Assembly: GCA_011033025.1 (NCBI GenBank)
Contig: WFMF01000603.1
Location: forward strand, 29,096 to 93,095
Source of the DNA: Beroe forskalii
Taxonomy: Eukaryota; Ctenophora; Nuda; Beroida; Beroidae
Length of the DNA stretch: 64,000 nt
Direction of reading: 5' to 3'
Below the pieces are notes generated by a model that did not search any database, had not been told where the DNA came from, and saw only the letters and a list, made by a program, of their open reading frames with translations. Made by a program: the position numbers and the translations under genes. Below, piece after piece: positions 1 to 12,806 of the stretch (position 1 is the first letter of the stretch; every line of letters begins with the position of its first letter).

Positions 1-2453
1 AAGATCCGAAATCGAAAAGCTTTGGCCGATTGAGCTGAAAATTTGCACGCCATCCATGGACGACCTAAGAAAGACATACCATACTTCAGAATCCCGAAAT
101 TAGCCATTTTCTGTCTGTTATGGGGGGTTAAAATCGCGTTTTTCGGCTTAAAATCTGCCTTTTTTCGCCCCTTATTGGGCGTAGATGTCTCATGGGTGGT
201 CAAATAGAAGTGTATCTGGTCATAAATTATGCGCCTGAAACCACTGAACCAATGATATTCGCCAGTTTTCCTTTGTTTTCCTGTAAAGTTCAAAATACCC
301 TATTTTATCTCTCAAAACAGTGATCCAGGACGTTCTTCATTTCTGAGGCACCCAAGATCCGAAATCGAAAAGCTTTGGCCGATTGAGCTGAAAATTTGCA
401 CGCCATCCATGGACGACCTAAGAAAGACATACCATACTTCAGAATCCCGAAATCAGCCATTTTCTGTCTGTTATGGGGGGGTTAAAATCGCGTTTTTCGG
501 CTTAAAAACCGCCTTTTTTCGCCCCTTATTGGGCGTAGATGTCTCATGGTGGTCAAATAGAAGTGTATCTGGTCATAAATTATGCGCCTGAAACCACTGA
601 ACCAATGATATTCGCCAGTTTTCATTTGTTTTCCTGTAAAATCCAAAATACCCTATTTGTACCTCTCAAAACAGTGATCCAGGATGTTCTTCATTTCTGA
701 GGCGCCCAAGATCCGATATCGAAAATCTTTGGCCGATTGAGCTGAAAATTTGCACGCCATCCGTGGACGACCTAAGAAAGACATACCATACTTCAGAATC
801 CCGAAATCTGCCATTTTCTGTCTGTTATGGGGGGTTAAAATCGCGTTTTTCGGCTTAAAAACCTGCCTTTTTCGCCCCTTATTGGGCGTAGATGTCTCAT
901 GGGTGGTCAAATATCTGGTCATAAATTATGCGCCTGAAACCACTGAACCAATGATATTCGCCAGTTTTCCTTTGTTTTCCTGTAAAATCCAAAAAACCCT
1001 ACTTTCACCTCTCAAAACAGTGATCGAGGCGTGTATTCATTTCTGAGGCACCCAAAATCCGAAATCGAAAAGCTTTGGCCGATTGAGCTGAAAATTTGCA
1101 CGCCATCCATGGACGACCTAAGAAAGACATACCATACTTCAGAATCCCGAAATTAGCCATTTTCTGCCTGTTATGGGGGGTTAAAATCGCGTTTTTCGGC
1201 TTAAAAACTGCCTTTTTTCGCCCCTTATTGGGCGTAGATGTCTCATGGGTGGTCAAATAGAAGTGTATCTGGTCATAAATTATGCGCCTGAAACCACTGA
1301 ACCAATGATATTCGCCAGTTTTCCTTTGTTTTCCTGTAAAATCCAAAATACCCTATTTTTATCTCTCAAAACAGTGATCCAGGACGTTCTTCATTTCTGA
1401 GGCACCCAAGATCCGAAATCGAAAAGCTTTGGCCGATTGAGCTGAAAATTTGCACGCCATCCATGGACGACCTAAGATAGACATACCATACTTCAGAATC
1501 CCGAAATCTGCCATTTTCTGTCTGTTATGGGGGGTTAAAATCGCGTTTTTCGGCTTAAAATCTGCCTTTTTTCGCCCCTTATTGGGCGTAGATGTCTCAT
1601 GTGTGGTCAAATAGAAGTGTATCTGGTCATAAATTATGCGCCTGAAACCACTGAACCAATGATATTCGCCAGTTTTCCTTTGTTTTCCTGTAAAATCCAA
1701 AATACCCTATTTGTATCTCTCAAAACAGTGATCCAGGATGTCCTTCATTTCTGAGGCACCCAAGATCCGAAATCGAAAAGCTTTGGCCGATTTAGCTGAA
1801 AATTTGCACGCCATCCATGGACGACCTAAGATAGACATACCATACTTCAGAATCCCGAAATCTGCCATTTTCTGTCTGTTATGGGGGGTTAAAATCGCGT
1901 TTTTTGGCTTAAAAACTGCCTTTTTTCGCCCCTTATTGGGCGTAGATGTCTCATCGGTGGTCAAATAGAAGTGTATCTGGTCATAAATTATGCGCCTGAA
2001 ACCACTGAACCAATAATATTCGCCAGTTTTCCTTTGTTTTCCTGTAAAATCCCAAAAACCCTATTTTTACCTCTGTAAACAGTGATCCAGGCGTGTCTTC
2101 ATTTCTGAGGCACCCAAGATCCGAAATCGAAAAAAAGTTTCGGCCGATTGAGCTGAAAATTTGCACGCCATCCATGAACGACCTAAGAAAGACATATCAT
2201 ACTTCAGAATCCCGAAATCAGCCATTTTCTGTCTGTTATGGGGGGTTAAAATTGCGTTTTTCGGCTTAAAAACTGCCTTTTTTCGCCCCTTATTGGGCGT
2301 AGATGTCTCATGGGTGGTCAAATAGAAGTGTTTCTGGTCATAAATTATGCGCCTGAAACCACCGAACCAATGATATTCGCCAGTTTTCCTTTGTTTTCCT
2401 GTAAAATCCAAAAAGCCCTATTTTTACCTCTCAAAACAGTGATCCAGGCGTGT
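1..2453 (+). repeat. 354-bp tandem satellite array, about seven units
   Basis: The marker AAGATCCGAAATCG recurs at 1, 354, 708, 1054, 1408, 1762 and 2116, giving a period of 354 bp with one shorter unit (346 bp) that lost about 8 bases near 910. Units differ by only scattered substitutions. The array runs off the left edge and stops at about 2453, just after GATCCAGGCGTGTC. Because 354 is a multiple of three, open frames of 85-114 codons recur on the minus strand, each closed by the same stop; they are by-products of the period. A diverged copy in the opposite orientation lies at the right edge (63801-64000). Confidence 0.95.
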
Positions 2454-2460
2454 CCAGCAG

Positions 2461-2702
2461 GCTTCACTACAACTTCCGGAAGGAGAGGACTGCATCCGAC
2501 GCCATACAGAACGTTGTAACAGAAGCCCTCGCCTTTGCTACTTCAGCCTCAGGGCGATCCAGTATCCGTGACCAACAAGTCACTACTGATTACCAGTAAG
2601 CGAGACAGACAATGGTGACGGCGTGTTTTAATGTTTAATTTTATCTTTAGTTTCAGCACTGTTTGGGACTTTCTCCATTCGACGAGTTTCAAGATCCCTT
2701 GA
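2461..2702 (+). CDS. candidate last two exons of an unidentified gene
   Basis: Exon 2461-2595 follows a CAG acceptor at the satellite edge and ends at a strong GTAAGC donor. A second piece, 2657-2702, follows TTTCAG, keeps the frame and stops at TGA. The peptide reads LHYNFRKERTASDA, then AIQNVVTEALAFA, and ends HTVWDFLHSTSFKIP. Composition and splice signals look coding, but I do not recognise the family, and the 61-bp intron is shorter than others here. Earlier exons would lie beyond the satellite, off the window. A satellite-derived acceptor would be unusual, so this may be a chance open stretch. Confidence 0.3.
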
Positions 2703-3065
2703 TTTTGCTGATCTGACATTGCTTTTGAATATGTAATTAATTATATTTCTATTTCTAATGAGGGTGTGTTTAATACCAGCCCCAGGGAACAGGAAATTAA
2801 GCGCCTGCATACGGAAACAACGGGCACAAGAAATAAGCCGGCAGGCGCATATTTCTTGTTTAATTTCTATGAAGTATTGAAGTTGAAGTTGCTTTAAACT
2901 TTACAACACTACTTTATACAATCAAATTTGAGCACTGAAGATGATGTCGAACATCGAATTTTAATTGAAGACCATTAACCTTTCGTTTCCCTTGTACGTC
3001 GCAATTAGAGGAAAATTAGAAATTACATCAATCATCAGTTTATTGAAGTTGAGAGGGCTTCGTAC

Positions 3066-3133
3066 CTGGAAGAAGAACTTTACTCCGTGAGCAGTTGTTT
3101 CGTTGGAAAACTCAGCAATGCTCTCCACCGCAC
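3066..3133 (-). CDS. DEG/ENaC-like channel exon with the HG motif (partial)
   Basis: On the minus strand a 68-bp exon lies between TTTGCAG at 3134-3140 and a GTACGA donor at 3060-3065. It encodes 22 residues containing NETTAHGVKFFF. The 'S/T-x-HG' motif in the N-terminal cytoplasmic region, just before the first membrane span, is the gating signature of DEG/ENaC/ASIC sodium channels, so this is most likely such an exon. Neighbouring exons, including the membrane span, were not found; downstream ones may lie beyond the window start. It could be a gene relic cut by repeats. The assignment rests on one short exon. Confidence 0.4.
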
Positions 3134-3373
3134 CTGCAAACGGAGAGTGCTGGTGTGAATCTTTGGAGAAGTGAAGAAAGAGAAGGAATTGATGGAAGAA
3201 AGAGCTGGTGTGAATGGAGGGAATGAATTGATGGAATAAAAGATTAAAGGATAAGTTGATCGATATCCATAAAATTCATGTGAATGAATGGTTGCGTAGA
3301 TGGTTTGAATGACATTCGGGGAAGCGTGAGAGGATTGGTTCAATTACGCATAATACGGTGGCGTGTCGAACTC

Positions 3374-3586
3374 TTACGTGCGCGGCTTCTCCATGCGCAG
3401 CCCACTGGCTGCAAGTGAACCGCGCACGATTACGCCGTACATGAAATTGAAAAAGCCTGGCACTCCCCAAACGATGACGAAACATCCTAGCCCTAATATC
3501 GACACACGGCTAGGATTGACGTACTTCACACTTAAAAACACTCGATAGGCAGGCAATTCATTGATATACGTATCATTTATATTCAT
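3374..3586 (-). CDS. small open frame with one membrane span, unidentified
   Basis: A 70-codon frame starting MNINDTYINELPAYRVF contains one clear hydrophobic span (about residues 29-52, with GLGCFVIVWGVPGFF) followed by a basic tail. Codon use looks more coding-like than the surroundings. I do not recognise it. It could be a small membrane protein, an exon of a larger gene, or chance. Confidence 0.2.
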   Translation of the reverse strand: MNINDTYINELPAYRVFLSVKYVNPSRVSILGLGCFVIVWGVPGFFNFMYGVIVRGSLAASGLRMEKPRT

Positions 3587-3589
3587 CTC

Positions 3590-4182
3590 ATTATACTACG
3601 GGACGAATTGAAGCAAAATATCTCGAATTAATTTATGGATGTACAGTATCCACAAATTCAGGAAGTATGTCATGAATATCCAAATACTAAGAATGTACGA
3701 AATGAGAAAAAAGGATCGTTCACTAAAATAAGTCAGGGGGATAAAGCATTCATAAAATGGGCACAACGTGAAATCCCAACCTTTCAGCCAATGTGGCATC
3801 CTTTCCATAGGGAGATTAAGTTGAGTGCAACAATATCCAATAGATATTTTTACAAGCTCACGTACTATATTTCACAGAATTCACGGTCTAAAACGATATA
3901 AATTAGACAATGTAAATGTCATTTATTGTTATTTAAATTGTTTTACTAGATCACAGTCGATAAATGAAATTAATAACAAAGATCCCAAGGACAGAATTTT
4001 ATATTTTTATGAAGTTTGAAATCCATCTTAAGAATAAAATACGACATTATTTATTTTGGACAATGAACTGTTGGTGCTTTGCACAGGACTAATCAAGCGA
4101 AACACCGTATCGGCGGAGGGAGCAAGTATGTATGTATGTATGTATGAGGGAGCAGGTTGAAAACGTCACGGCACTCAACACA
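3590..4182. other. AT-rich sequence without a recognisable gene
   Basis: No convincing coding signal. A short (GTAT)n microsatellite lies near 4127-4146. The phrase GAGGGAGCAGGTTGAAAACG near 4146 recurs in similar form at about 52213, again shortly before a Helitron, so a shared older repeat may underlie both. Confidence 0.5.
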
Positions 4183-4628
4183 TCTATATTAATAATTTCA
4201 GAGTGTTCGTGCATCTGTCTGTCTGTCTGTGTAAAATGACTATTTAAGAAGTGCATTTGATATTTTTGATCGTTTTTTCGGGAAAATCTTCTCTCAATTA
4301 AGGGGCTTATTACTATTTAAGGAAAATTTGAATTGGACCATCCGTTGATTAGTTATTTGCATAATAAATATCATGCGTTTACTAATGCTAATATATGCTA
4401 TGGAAAGGCAATACTATATAGGTGATCTCAAATTACAAAGTACTAAAGTATGTTGTGCAGTGTATTTCCGCGAATATCTGTAATCCTCGGTAAGCGGTAA
4501 TGGTGATCCAATTACTTATCAAATTCCAAGATGAGGTCATGAAGCAAGTAGCTGTTGGCTGCTGGATACAAGATAAACCAAAGGTATCAGGTTGATTGTT
4601 TCCGCGAATCTTCGCGGGCAAACGCTAG
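4183..4628 (+). mobile_element. non-autonomous Helitron, 446 bp
   Basis: The left end starts TCTATATTAATAATTTC directly after an A. The right end has a perfect 7-bp-stem hairpin CCGCGAATCTTCGCGG (4602-4617) followed seven bases later by CTAG, with T next. TC at the 5' end, a 3' hairpin, CTRR and insertion between A and T are the defining Helitron features. There is no Rep-helicase coding sequence, so it depends on an autonomous partner. Confidence 0.75.
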
Positions 4629-4690
4629 TAGTGAATATTATTAAATTGCTAAATCGGTCTAATAATGCTCTCGTCGGGCAGTAAAGTATA

Positions 4691-7519
4691 GTTGGCGCAA
4701 AAAGTAATGAGCAGAGTTTGTACGCGCTCTGTGATTGGTCAGGATCACCCGACCAATCAGCGCTCTAGTGGACGTCACGTGCTCCAGTTCACGGCACGTG
4801 ACGTTATGGTAATCACATAATTGATACTTGTCACGATCATCGAACGCGCGCGTTTCTTTTCCGCGCTGTATCTCAATCACAATGTTCTCATATTTAACCC
4901 CTCGTATACGAGATATTGGCATATTGCAAATGCAAGGCATCAACCATAAAATAGAGCATCAAATAGAGCATCAAATTAAAATTCAACTGTTCGTATTATC
5001 TCTAATAATTCATTTTTCATTGGTACAAAATTTACAACATAATTTCAATCATCCTAGAAAAAATTTCTCGGACTTGTCTTCATAATTGACTTTCAGTATC
5101 ATTCATTTTAGATCACAAAATGCGCGTTCAGCCAGCCAAATGCCCTCTTCTATACTGACAACTTGTGTTTTGATCGATTTGAGGTACATGCCTCTGCCTG
5201 CAGAGCAGAGAATTCAAGTAATCTGATGATATATCCTGGTAATCAAATCACAGTATGAGACAAGAAACAGTAACTGTTTGTGTAAGAGCTCTCTCTACAT
5301 TATGTACAAGCCACAAGACATACATCCTTGACAGGTAATTTGAAACTCTTGCTGGGGAGCTGGAAAACGTACAGGAAAGTTGGAAACGTCTACAATATCA
5401 TGTCATCAGCACACCTTACACACACACTCGTTGAGTACATGTTACTGCGTGTCCAAATTCCTCAATACCAATGTGACATGGCCTATACATGTGTTGAGCT
5501 GCAGCCGGCAGTGTGGTTCCGTTTTCGAACCGTCCCGATCCCGGGAGATGTCGGAGCATCAGTTGTGCGTGGAATGTCATCGTCTGAAGGTAGAATCAGT
5601 CGTATGCAGTGAGCCATGGCAGATCTATTTGCACGTAAACCATCCTGCACGGCCATATTATTGCATGTCTACCATCCTCAAATACAGAAGTATTGTCGTG
5701 CAGTCATGCAGGTAAATGAGGTAGAAGAGTTCGGCTGGATTCGATGGATCCATGATTGTAACCATTTTTGATGATCAATGGCCATGCCCAATGAAGCAAT
5801 GGATCCAAAGGGCATATTTGACAAACTCATTCGGCAGTAGAACATCAGTTTGTTATCTTTGTCCAATGGATCCACTATTATTATTATTAAACCATGGGAC
5901 GAAGATCATGGTGTCGATTGGACATATTTCCAATTTTGTTTATTGGCTCAAAATTGAAAATAATAAGGCGGAAAACTATCCCCCACTCATCTCACTCAAC
6001 ATCGCACCCACTCATCTCACTGTACAGTGTACATCACATCCACTCATCTCACTCTACATCACATCCACTCATCTCACTCTACATTGCACCGTCCCATCAG
6101 CCATTCCATGACTCGCCCACTCATCTCACTTTGCATCGCACTATCCCATCAGCCATCCCATGACTCGCCCACTCATCTCACTCTACATCGCACCGTCCCA
6201 TCAGCCATCCCATGACTCGCCCACTCATCTCACTCCACATCGCACTATCCCATCAGCCATCCCATGACTCGCCCACTCATCTCACTCCACATCGCACTAT
6301 CCCATCAGCCATCCCATGACTCGCCCACTCATCTCACTCTAAGTCTACCTATCCCATCAGCCATCCCATGACTCGCTCACTCATCTCACTCTACATCACA
6401 CTATCCCATCAGCCATTCCATGACTCGCCCACTCATCTCACTCTACATCACACTATCCCATCAGCCATCCCATGACTCGCCCACTCATCTCACTCCACAT
6501 CGCACTATCCCATCAGCCATCCCATGACTCGCCCACTCATCTCACTCCACATCGCACTATCCCATCAGCCATCCCATGACTCACCCACTCATCTCACTCT
6601 ACATCGCACTATCCCATCAGCCATCCCATGACTCACCCACTCATTTCACTCTACATCGCACTATCCCATCAGCCATCCCATGACTCACCCACTCATCTCA
6701 CTCCACATCGCACTATCCCATCAGCCATCCCATGACTCACCCACTCATCTCACTCTACATCGCACTATCCCATCAGCCATCCCATGACTCACCCACTCAT
6801 CTCACTCTACATCGCACTATCCCATCAGCCATCCCATGACTCGCCCACCCATCTCACTCTACATTGCACTATCCCATCAGCCATCCCATGACTCACCCAC
6901 TCATCTCACTCCACATCGCACTGTCCCATTAGCTATTCTAATTCTTTGACTCGCCCACTCATCTCTCTTGCACTCTCATCAGCCATGGACCATTCCACCC
7001 GTTTCACTCCAAGTCCAACATCTGACATTATCACCACACAACATTTAAGGTTACAGTAAGTCAAATTTGAAAGCTGCCAACCAAAGAACCTCGAGTGAAT
7101 AGAATTCGCAATGCAATAAAGGTAGGTATACAACGAAAACATCGATGGACCAAGAACTGAGCGGGAAATTGGAGCAGCACAGTACTGTCAAAAGAAACAC
7201 GAAACATTACCCTGTCTACACATAAGATCATAGCTATTATTAGCTTTCTCTTCCTTGTAACTTTGTAATGAGCTCTTATAAGCCAGTGAAGAGGTATGTT
7301 ATCCAATAGGGATTTCTCCACTTCTCCAGAAACGGAGATATTTTCTCCGCGCATTCGCAACTCGAATTCGCGGAGCCGCGCACAACGCAGGGGTCACGCA
7401 AAAATAACAACGCCCGCAGTCGTTAGTCGTAATCTATACTTTAATGGATTTCCTTGTGACGGAACGCGCGAAAATTAACACTTCGCGATCTTAGGCTGCT
7501 CATTACTTTTTGCGCCTAC
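4691..7519 (+). mobile_element. 2.8-kb TA-flanked TIR transposon with internal minisatellite, copy 1
   Basis: The ends are inverted repeats of about 24 bp (left GTTGGCGCAAAAAGTAATG, right its near-complement ending GCGCCTAC), with TA on both sides (4689-4690 and 7520-7521). No transposase is encoded. Inside are CCAAT-type ATTGG boxes (4733-4760), about 1.2 kb of unique-looking sequence, and a 52-bp minisatellite (about 5985-6950). A near-identical copy lies 31.5 kb away in the same orientation at 36249-39939. A TA target suggests the Tc1/mariner group, but the TIR alone does not prove it. Confidence 0.8.
5985..6950 (+). repeat. 52-bp minisatellite inside transposon copy 1
   Basis: About 16 units of roughly 52 bp with core CCCACTCATCTCACTC, then CATCGCACTATCCCATCAG and CCATCCCATGACTCG. 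The first units are shorter and more variable; the rest differ by a few bases. It reads open in several frames (Ser/His/Thr/Leu-rich), which is an artefact of the repeat. Confidence 0.95.
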
Positions 7520-7521
7520 TA

Positions 7522-8822
7522 TAATAGCCGGGATCTCTTGGGCAAATTCCTCGGTGCTTTGGTCCGTCGAATATTATGACAAACATTAGGTCATTTCACG
7601 GCTCAAACGTTACCCGTCTGGGATTTCATGAGCAAAAGCAACTCGTCAAATGGGTGGCAAAAAGGGTGGTAGAGAGAATCCAACTTTGCTCTAAATTGCA
7701 CGAAAGATCGCACGTTTTAAAAATGAAAAAAAAACCTTCAAAAGCCGTGCAATAGCCATCCACAGCTCGAACGTTACCCGTATGTGTGCCCATCATAACT
7801 TATCAAAGGAACTGATCGCAAGGGCGGTGAAATGGGCGGAAAAGAGTCTCCTCTTGCTTTCTACCTTCAGCGGTGCTAAAGTGTTTCAGCTCATTATTTA
7901 AGTATTAAGTAATATTTTTCTAATTTATACCTGCGCTATCTGCTGATAGCAATCTCAAGTCTCAATGTACCAAATTAGTGACTCTTTCTGAATATGATTT
8001 GGTTACTTTAATATTCAAAATACTCTTTTCATTAAGAAGAATTTGCGGACTTGAAGAGTTTAACTTTATTCATATTTTACAGGTGTCGTGTGTTGTTAGA
8101 AGCAACGTTATTCAGAAGTTTCACTAGTTAACACTAGATTCTAATGGCCATATTCACCAAATTTGGCTAGGGCCATATTCAGCATTCACCAAATAATTTC
8201 CGAAGTTGCCGATTTGCGATAGCCTATTCACAGTCCATTTATAGCACTTAAGTCTACACAATATACCAAATAAACAGTACAATTTGACAAAGACTAAAAT
8301 AATTATAGTACAAGCGACGTTTATCACATTTGCCGACAGACAATTGACAGACGAACATTATACATTCACGAATGATTTATAATATCTAGCAAGATGAAGT
8401 AGACACTATAACACAATGGAATCTTTGGCCATGAAATATCTTTGCTGATATTAATGAACTCTATATAGTCCATTTATTGGGTTATTAGGCTAACTATTTG
8501 GCTATTAAAGGCTCATGGTGTGCTATAGTCCAAGCCACAATCCTTCCGCTTCCGCATGAGTCAATTCCTTGTATTTTATTTTCATTCAAATAGGCATATA
8601 TTATTATTATTATATTTCCTTGACAGATCACATGCATAATATAATCATATATTTCTGGGTTTATTTCAGGGAAATTTCACTGTTCGTAGATCTGACAGGC
8701 ATTTATACGCGGCATGATGGATGGGATATGCAGGCTAAATACCGAACCAAAATCATGTAAAATTGAGTGGGTAGTACGACATTTCATCTCTCCTAAATTT
8801 GCTCGGAGTTGAAATATTTGAA
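7522..8822. other. intergenic sequence, nothing recognised
   Basis: Unique-looking AT-rich DNA. Two similar passages containing 'CGAACGTTACCCGT' (about 7606 and 7768) suggest an old tandem duplication. No coding or RNA gene signal. Confidence 0.5.
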
Positions 8823-9085
8823 ATAGTCAGCAGTCATGAGATCATGAAATGTCCTGAGAACACGAAATGTCGTGAGAACATGAAATGCAGTGAAACCATG
8901 AAATGTCGTGAGAACATGAAATGTCGTTAGATCATGAAATGTCCTGAGAACACGAAATGTCGTGAGAACATGAAATGCAGTGAGACCATGAAATGTTTTG
9001 AGACCATGAAATGTTTTGAGAACATAAAATGTCGTGAGATCATGAAATGTTGTGAGAACATGAAATGCCGTGAGAACATGTTATG
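8823..9085 (+). repeat. minisatellite of CATGAAATGTCGTGAGAA units
   Basis: About 14 copies of an 18-bp unit (CATGAAATGTCGTGAGAA with variants CCTGAGAACA and CAGTGAGACC). Stops are frequent, so it is not coding. No inverted flanks were found around this one, unlike the minisatellites at 21600-23110 and 61540-61715. Confidence 0.9.
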
Positions 9086-12000
9086 TCTTTTCCTCGGCTC
9101 CCCGCTGAAATAACTCCCCTTTTCTGTGCCATAAAAGATCTGTCATTCTGATGAAATCCTTGTACCAATCTGAACGAGCGGGGGCTGATTCCAGTCCAAC
9201 AAAATACTGCCGTGAATCGTTCATAACAGTTCTCTACTTTAACACCAACTCCAAGCAGTTTATTGTATGTCTACGAACTTCTCAAACGACGATAACTTCT
9301 TTTTTATTTCAAAGGTGTAGCTAAACCTTTTTATGTTCAGGATTATGGAAGAAAGGCGCAGTGTTGCATTAAGTTAATTACACATTTAAATTGTAATTTC
9401 AATTATATTATATTATGCTCAGTAGTTAGTACCAAGTTAAGCAGTTATAGGTAAGTTTAATATTAACAAATTAACATAACCTCTCACTGGTTTTGTTCTT
9501 TACATAATCAAGGGGCCAATGCCATCCATAAAGACGCCGCACAATTTCGAACATTTTAACCCCCCTTGTCCGCAATCCGAAGACCCCTCCCAACCCCGGA
9601 CGTCCGCATTTTTTCGAAAAGTTTCAAAACTGTGGATTGTTGGGATCTAAGTTCTTACCTTCCCTCTTTTCTCCTTTATTCATATCCTTCTGTAGCTTCC
9701 CGTCCCACCAAACAGATCAGAAATCAACAAAACAGAATTAACTCTGAGAATTTTACTTTACAATAAAATTCTGCTGATTCTCGGAAAAATAATCTTGACG
9801 TCCCGAGAGAGATCACTAAATCAAGGTCGACAAAAGAATATGGCACCAGAAAAAAACTCAAACACGAAGAAAAAGGGGACACAAAAAAATTATCATCATT
9901 GCCTCGCAGTTCCTTCGATATGGAAAATCCTAACGATCTGACTTTTTTCTTTCCATGGATCATGCCCATTCAGAATTTAAATATCTGATCACGTATGTAA
10001 GACTTCACAGTGATCAGTAAAGCTCAGATACTATAATTCAGATTTATCATAACAATGAAGATTTATGATGACAATAAGGGCTCAAAGATTATTCGTAAAT
10101 CGGGATCTGCACCACTAGCGAAGCTTTTGATCGGATCGAGAATAATACGATCGTCGGTGCGGTTTTCGACATCGCTACTCAAAACATTATCATGATAATG
10201 AAGTCACTGGAAAATGCCTATGAATGCCGGACAGACGGATATTGTCTGAGGGATATAAAGGTGTGTGTTTAGCAGAAAAGGGATTATATCTGCCTTCTGA
10301 GAATTGATAAACGATCATTTCCCGGTCAAGTCCAACTCCATATTATTTGGGGCTATGTAATGGTAAAGATAAGGGATATATGAATACAGTGATCGATAAT
10401 TTTGATCAATTAATAATTGGGGGATCTATTATCTAATATTGATATGTATTGATTAGCCTGTCAGAGATCCGGATAGTACCTTGTCTAGTGCGTGCACGTG
10501 GTTAAGAAGTGCAAGGCGCGCAGGTGCTTAAGAAGTGCGCGGACAGAAGTGCGCGGCGCGCACTTGTTTAAGGAGTGCGCGGCGCGCGTGTCTAAGAGGA
10601 CAGAAGAGGACGGCGCGCGCGTTCGACATCCGGCGAGTAGAAGAATCGAATTAAAACGTACAAAGAGTCCCTGATCACAGACGTATATGTATGTGGACTG
10701 ATTGCTAAGAATATTGGATAATTGAAATTGTTAGTGTCTACTGTAACGAATCACGAAAAATATTCAACTCTGCAAAGATTTTTTCTCTGACTGGCCCCTG
10801 ATGAAACCCCAATCATGTTGCTAATAATGTTACAAATTTTACTACAAAAAGTTACTAAAATCGCTGGCTACTCACATTGCCATCGGCTCATCTCGGTGCC
10901 ATCAGAAGCCATCAAACTATGAGTGTCATCCTTGAACACCGAGCGAAGAGAGTTGAAAGCAGCCACAGACCTTATCTTAATCTGGACCAAATCCTTCATG
11001 CCGTAGGAAGCTACCACCTATCTCTCAGATATAAAATATCTTAATATCTAGCAATATAATTGTCCCGCTTAGGGAAGAATAAGGGAGAAGATTCCTATAA
11101 GATTGGGAGGAACAGAGCACTCGCCAATGTGGTCAAGGAGAACTATGCAAAGCTGATCTGAGGACACAATTAACATGATCCTATGGGAGAGGGAACCACC
11201 CTCTATCTATGTGAGCACAGGAACCACCTTTATGCGAGCACAGATATATGTCGAGTTTTATAATAGCTAAGTGTACAGTTAGCGGTAATGACAACCACAT
11301 GACAGGAACTATCCCCACAGCTTTCCACTCACTGGATGCGCTCTTATCCACACATAAAACACACATCTCAGATCTCAGAGAGGATAAGATAATCTCTTGT
11401 TTTATGTGTTTTATGAAAAATATCCGAGGCATTTATTTCTATCACATACGCATAAAAAACGCCGGGGTGGGTGACGTATAAAATCAACAACTCTTTGAAG
11501 TTTTTCTTTGAAATTCCTATCCAGGAGGCAAATGACAGAAGGCAGGCACACTGCTAAGAAAGTTGGAAAGGGGAAAGCGTGACCCAAACAACCCCCCCCG
11601 ATATCAGAAGAAAGATGTAAAACCCAGCAAATATAAACCCTGATGCCCCTTCTTTTGTCCCCAGTATTAATGTTGGTCCATGAACATTGAACCTATCTTT
11701 ATTATATTAATCAATATCCCTTATCTACTGATCATTGTCACCGATAGAGTATACCAATAGCCACAAGAATATCATAATAGCCTCAAGCAGTGAACTTGAC
11801 AATTGTTATTGGATCCCAAATCCCGCTCGTTTTAGACCACCTGTTAACATGATATAATACAAACAGTCTATAAAACCTGCATTTTATATATCGGGCAATC
11901 ATGATAACCTGGTGTTGTAGTTAACCCCCGAATAAACTACCTAATGGGTGTAATCGATGAGAAATTGATGATTTTGGTGCCACTTTTACTTGCTCCTGAC

Positions 12001-12627
12001 GAAAGACTAGAAGCAAGTAGATTTGCTCCAAGAATACCATCATATTTCCTAAAATTCACATAACCGAGGGTTTCAAGTGGCCGATTTTAGGGGTATTTAA
12101 ATTTTAATAAACTGATACAAGAGTGTTTGGATCGGAAGCTTCAAAAGACCATGTGATATTGACCCATCAGTGTGTGCGAGCCGAGAATGCGAGATAACGG
12201 TCAACTTGCATGTTGATTGGCCAATGTCAAAGATCAGATGGTGAATGAGCAAGTTATTTCGGTTACCATTTAGAACAGTCACCAATGAAAGGTTTTGAAT
12301 ATAACGGAATCGCGGACATATGATCAGATAGCAGCTATGTCAGTAGTAAATTGGTTAAAACGAAGACGTGATCTCTAATAGTCTAATGAGTTGACGACTG
12401 ATTTAGTGTCTATAAGAGACCCTTACCTCTTTTAATTGTAGCTCTGTCCCAATCTTGGTCACATCACTAAGAAGAGGGATAGAAAGGACTATCACAATCC
12501 AACACATACACTCGCCAAATGGCAATTATTGTTAGGATCAGTATTTAAATCTTGGTCCTGATTCCTGGCTAACGCCTTATTATCGGCGGGCTATTAGCTT
12601 ACCCATAGGTTAATTTGCCGCCAACTC
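9086..12627. other. gene-poor stretch
   Basis: Mostly AT-rich with no convincing exon. At 10487-10630 there is a GC-rich patch with repeated GTGCGCGGCGCGC blocks spaced about 30-40 bp apart. The phrase GAAGCTTTTGATCGGATCG near 10118 recurs at about 15972 as GAAGCTTTTGATCCGATCG, hinting at a dispersed old repeat. Confidence 0.4.
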
Positions 12628-12674
12628 GACCGCTGATTGGTCAATGTCAGCTTGACATTGACCAATCAGCAGTC
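12628..12674. repeat. 47-bp near-perfect palindrome with back-to-back CCAAT boxes
   Basis: Arms GCTGATTGGTCAATGTCA (12632-12649) and its exact complement (12653-12670) are separated by three bases and extend outward with one mismatch. Each arm holds a CCAAT box. A half-copy (TGATTGGCCAATGTCAA) lies near 12213. It may be a MITE core or a regulatory dyad. Confidence 0.7.
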
Positions 12675-12806
12675 AAGTCAAGACGATATTGGGATTCTAT
12701 ATGGAAAGCTAAGGTACACACCCCAAATAACCATAGGGCGAGCAATATATTGGGATCGCGTTTATCAAACAATAATATGTCTTAAAACCAAGGTATGAAA
12801 TTACTT

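Noticed and set aside
653..2411. Series of similar 85-114 codon minus-strand frames
   Set aside because: They are the same stretch of the 354-bp satellite repeated; the period is a multiple of three, so the frame recurs. No start context, splice sites or domain.
5752..6215. Open frames rich in Ser, His, Thr and Leu (also at 38187-38650)
   Set aside because: They arise from the 52-bp minisatellite and are duplicated only because the transposon is duplicated.
5985..6950. CRISPR-like array
   Set aside because: The units are contiguous and similar along their whole length, with no unique spacers, and the DNA is eukaryotic.
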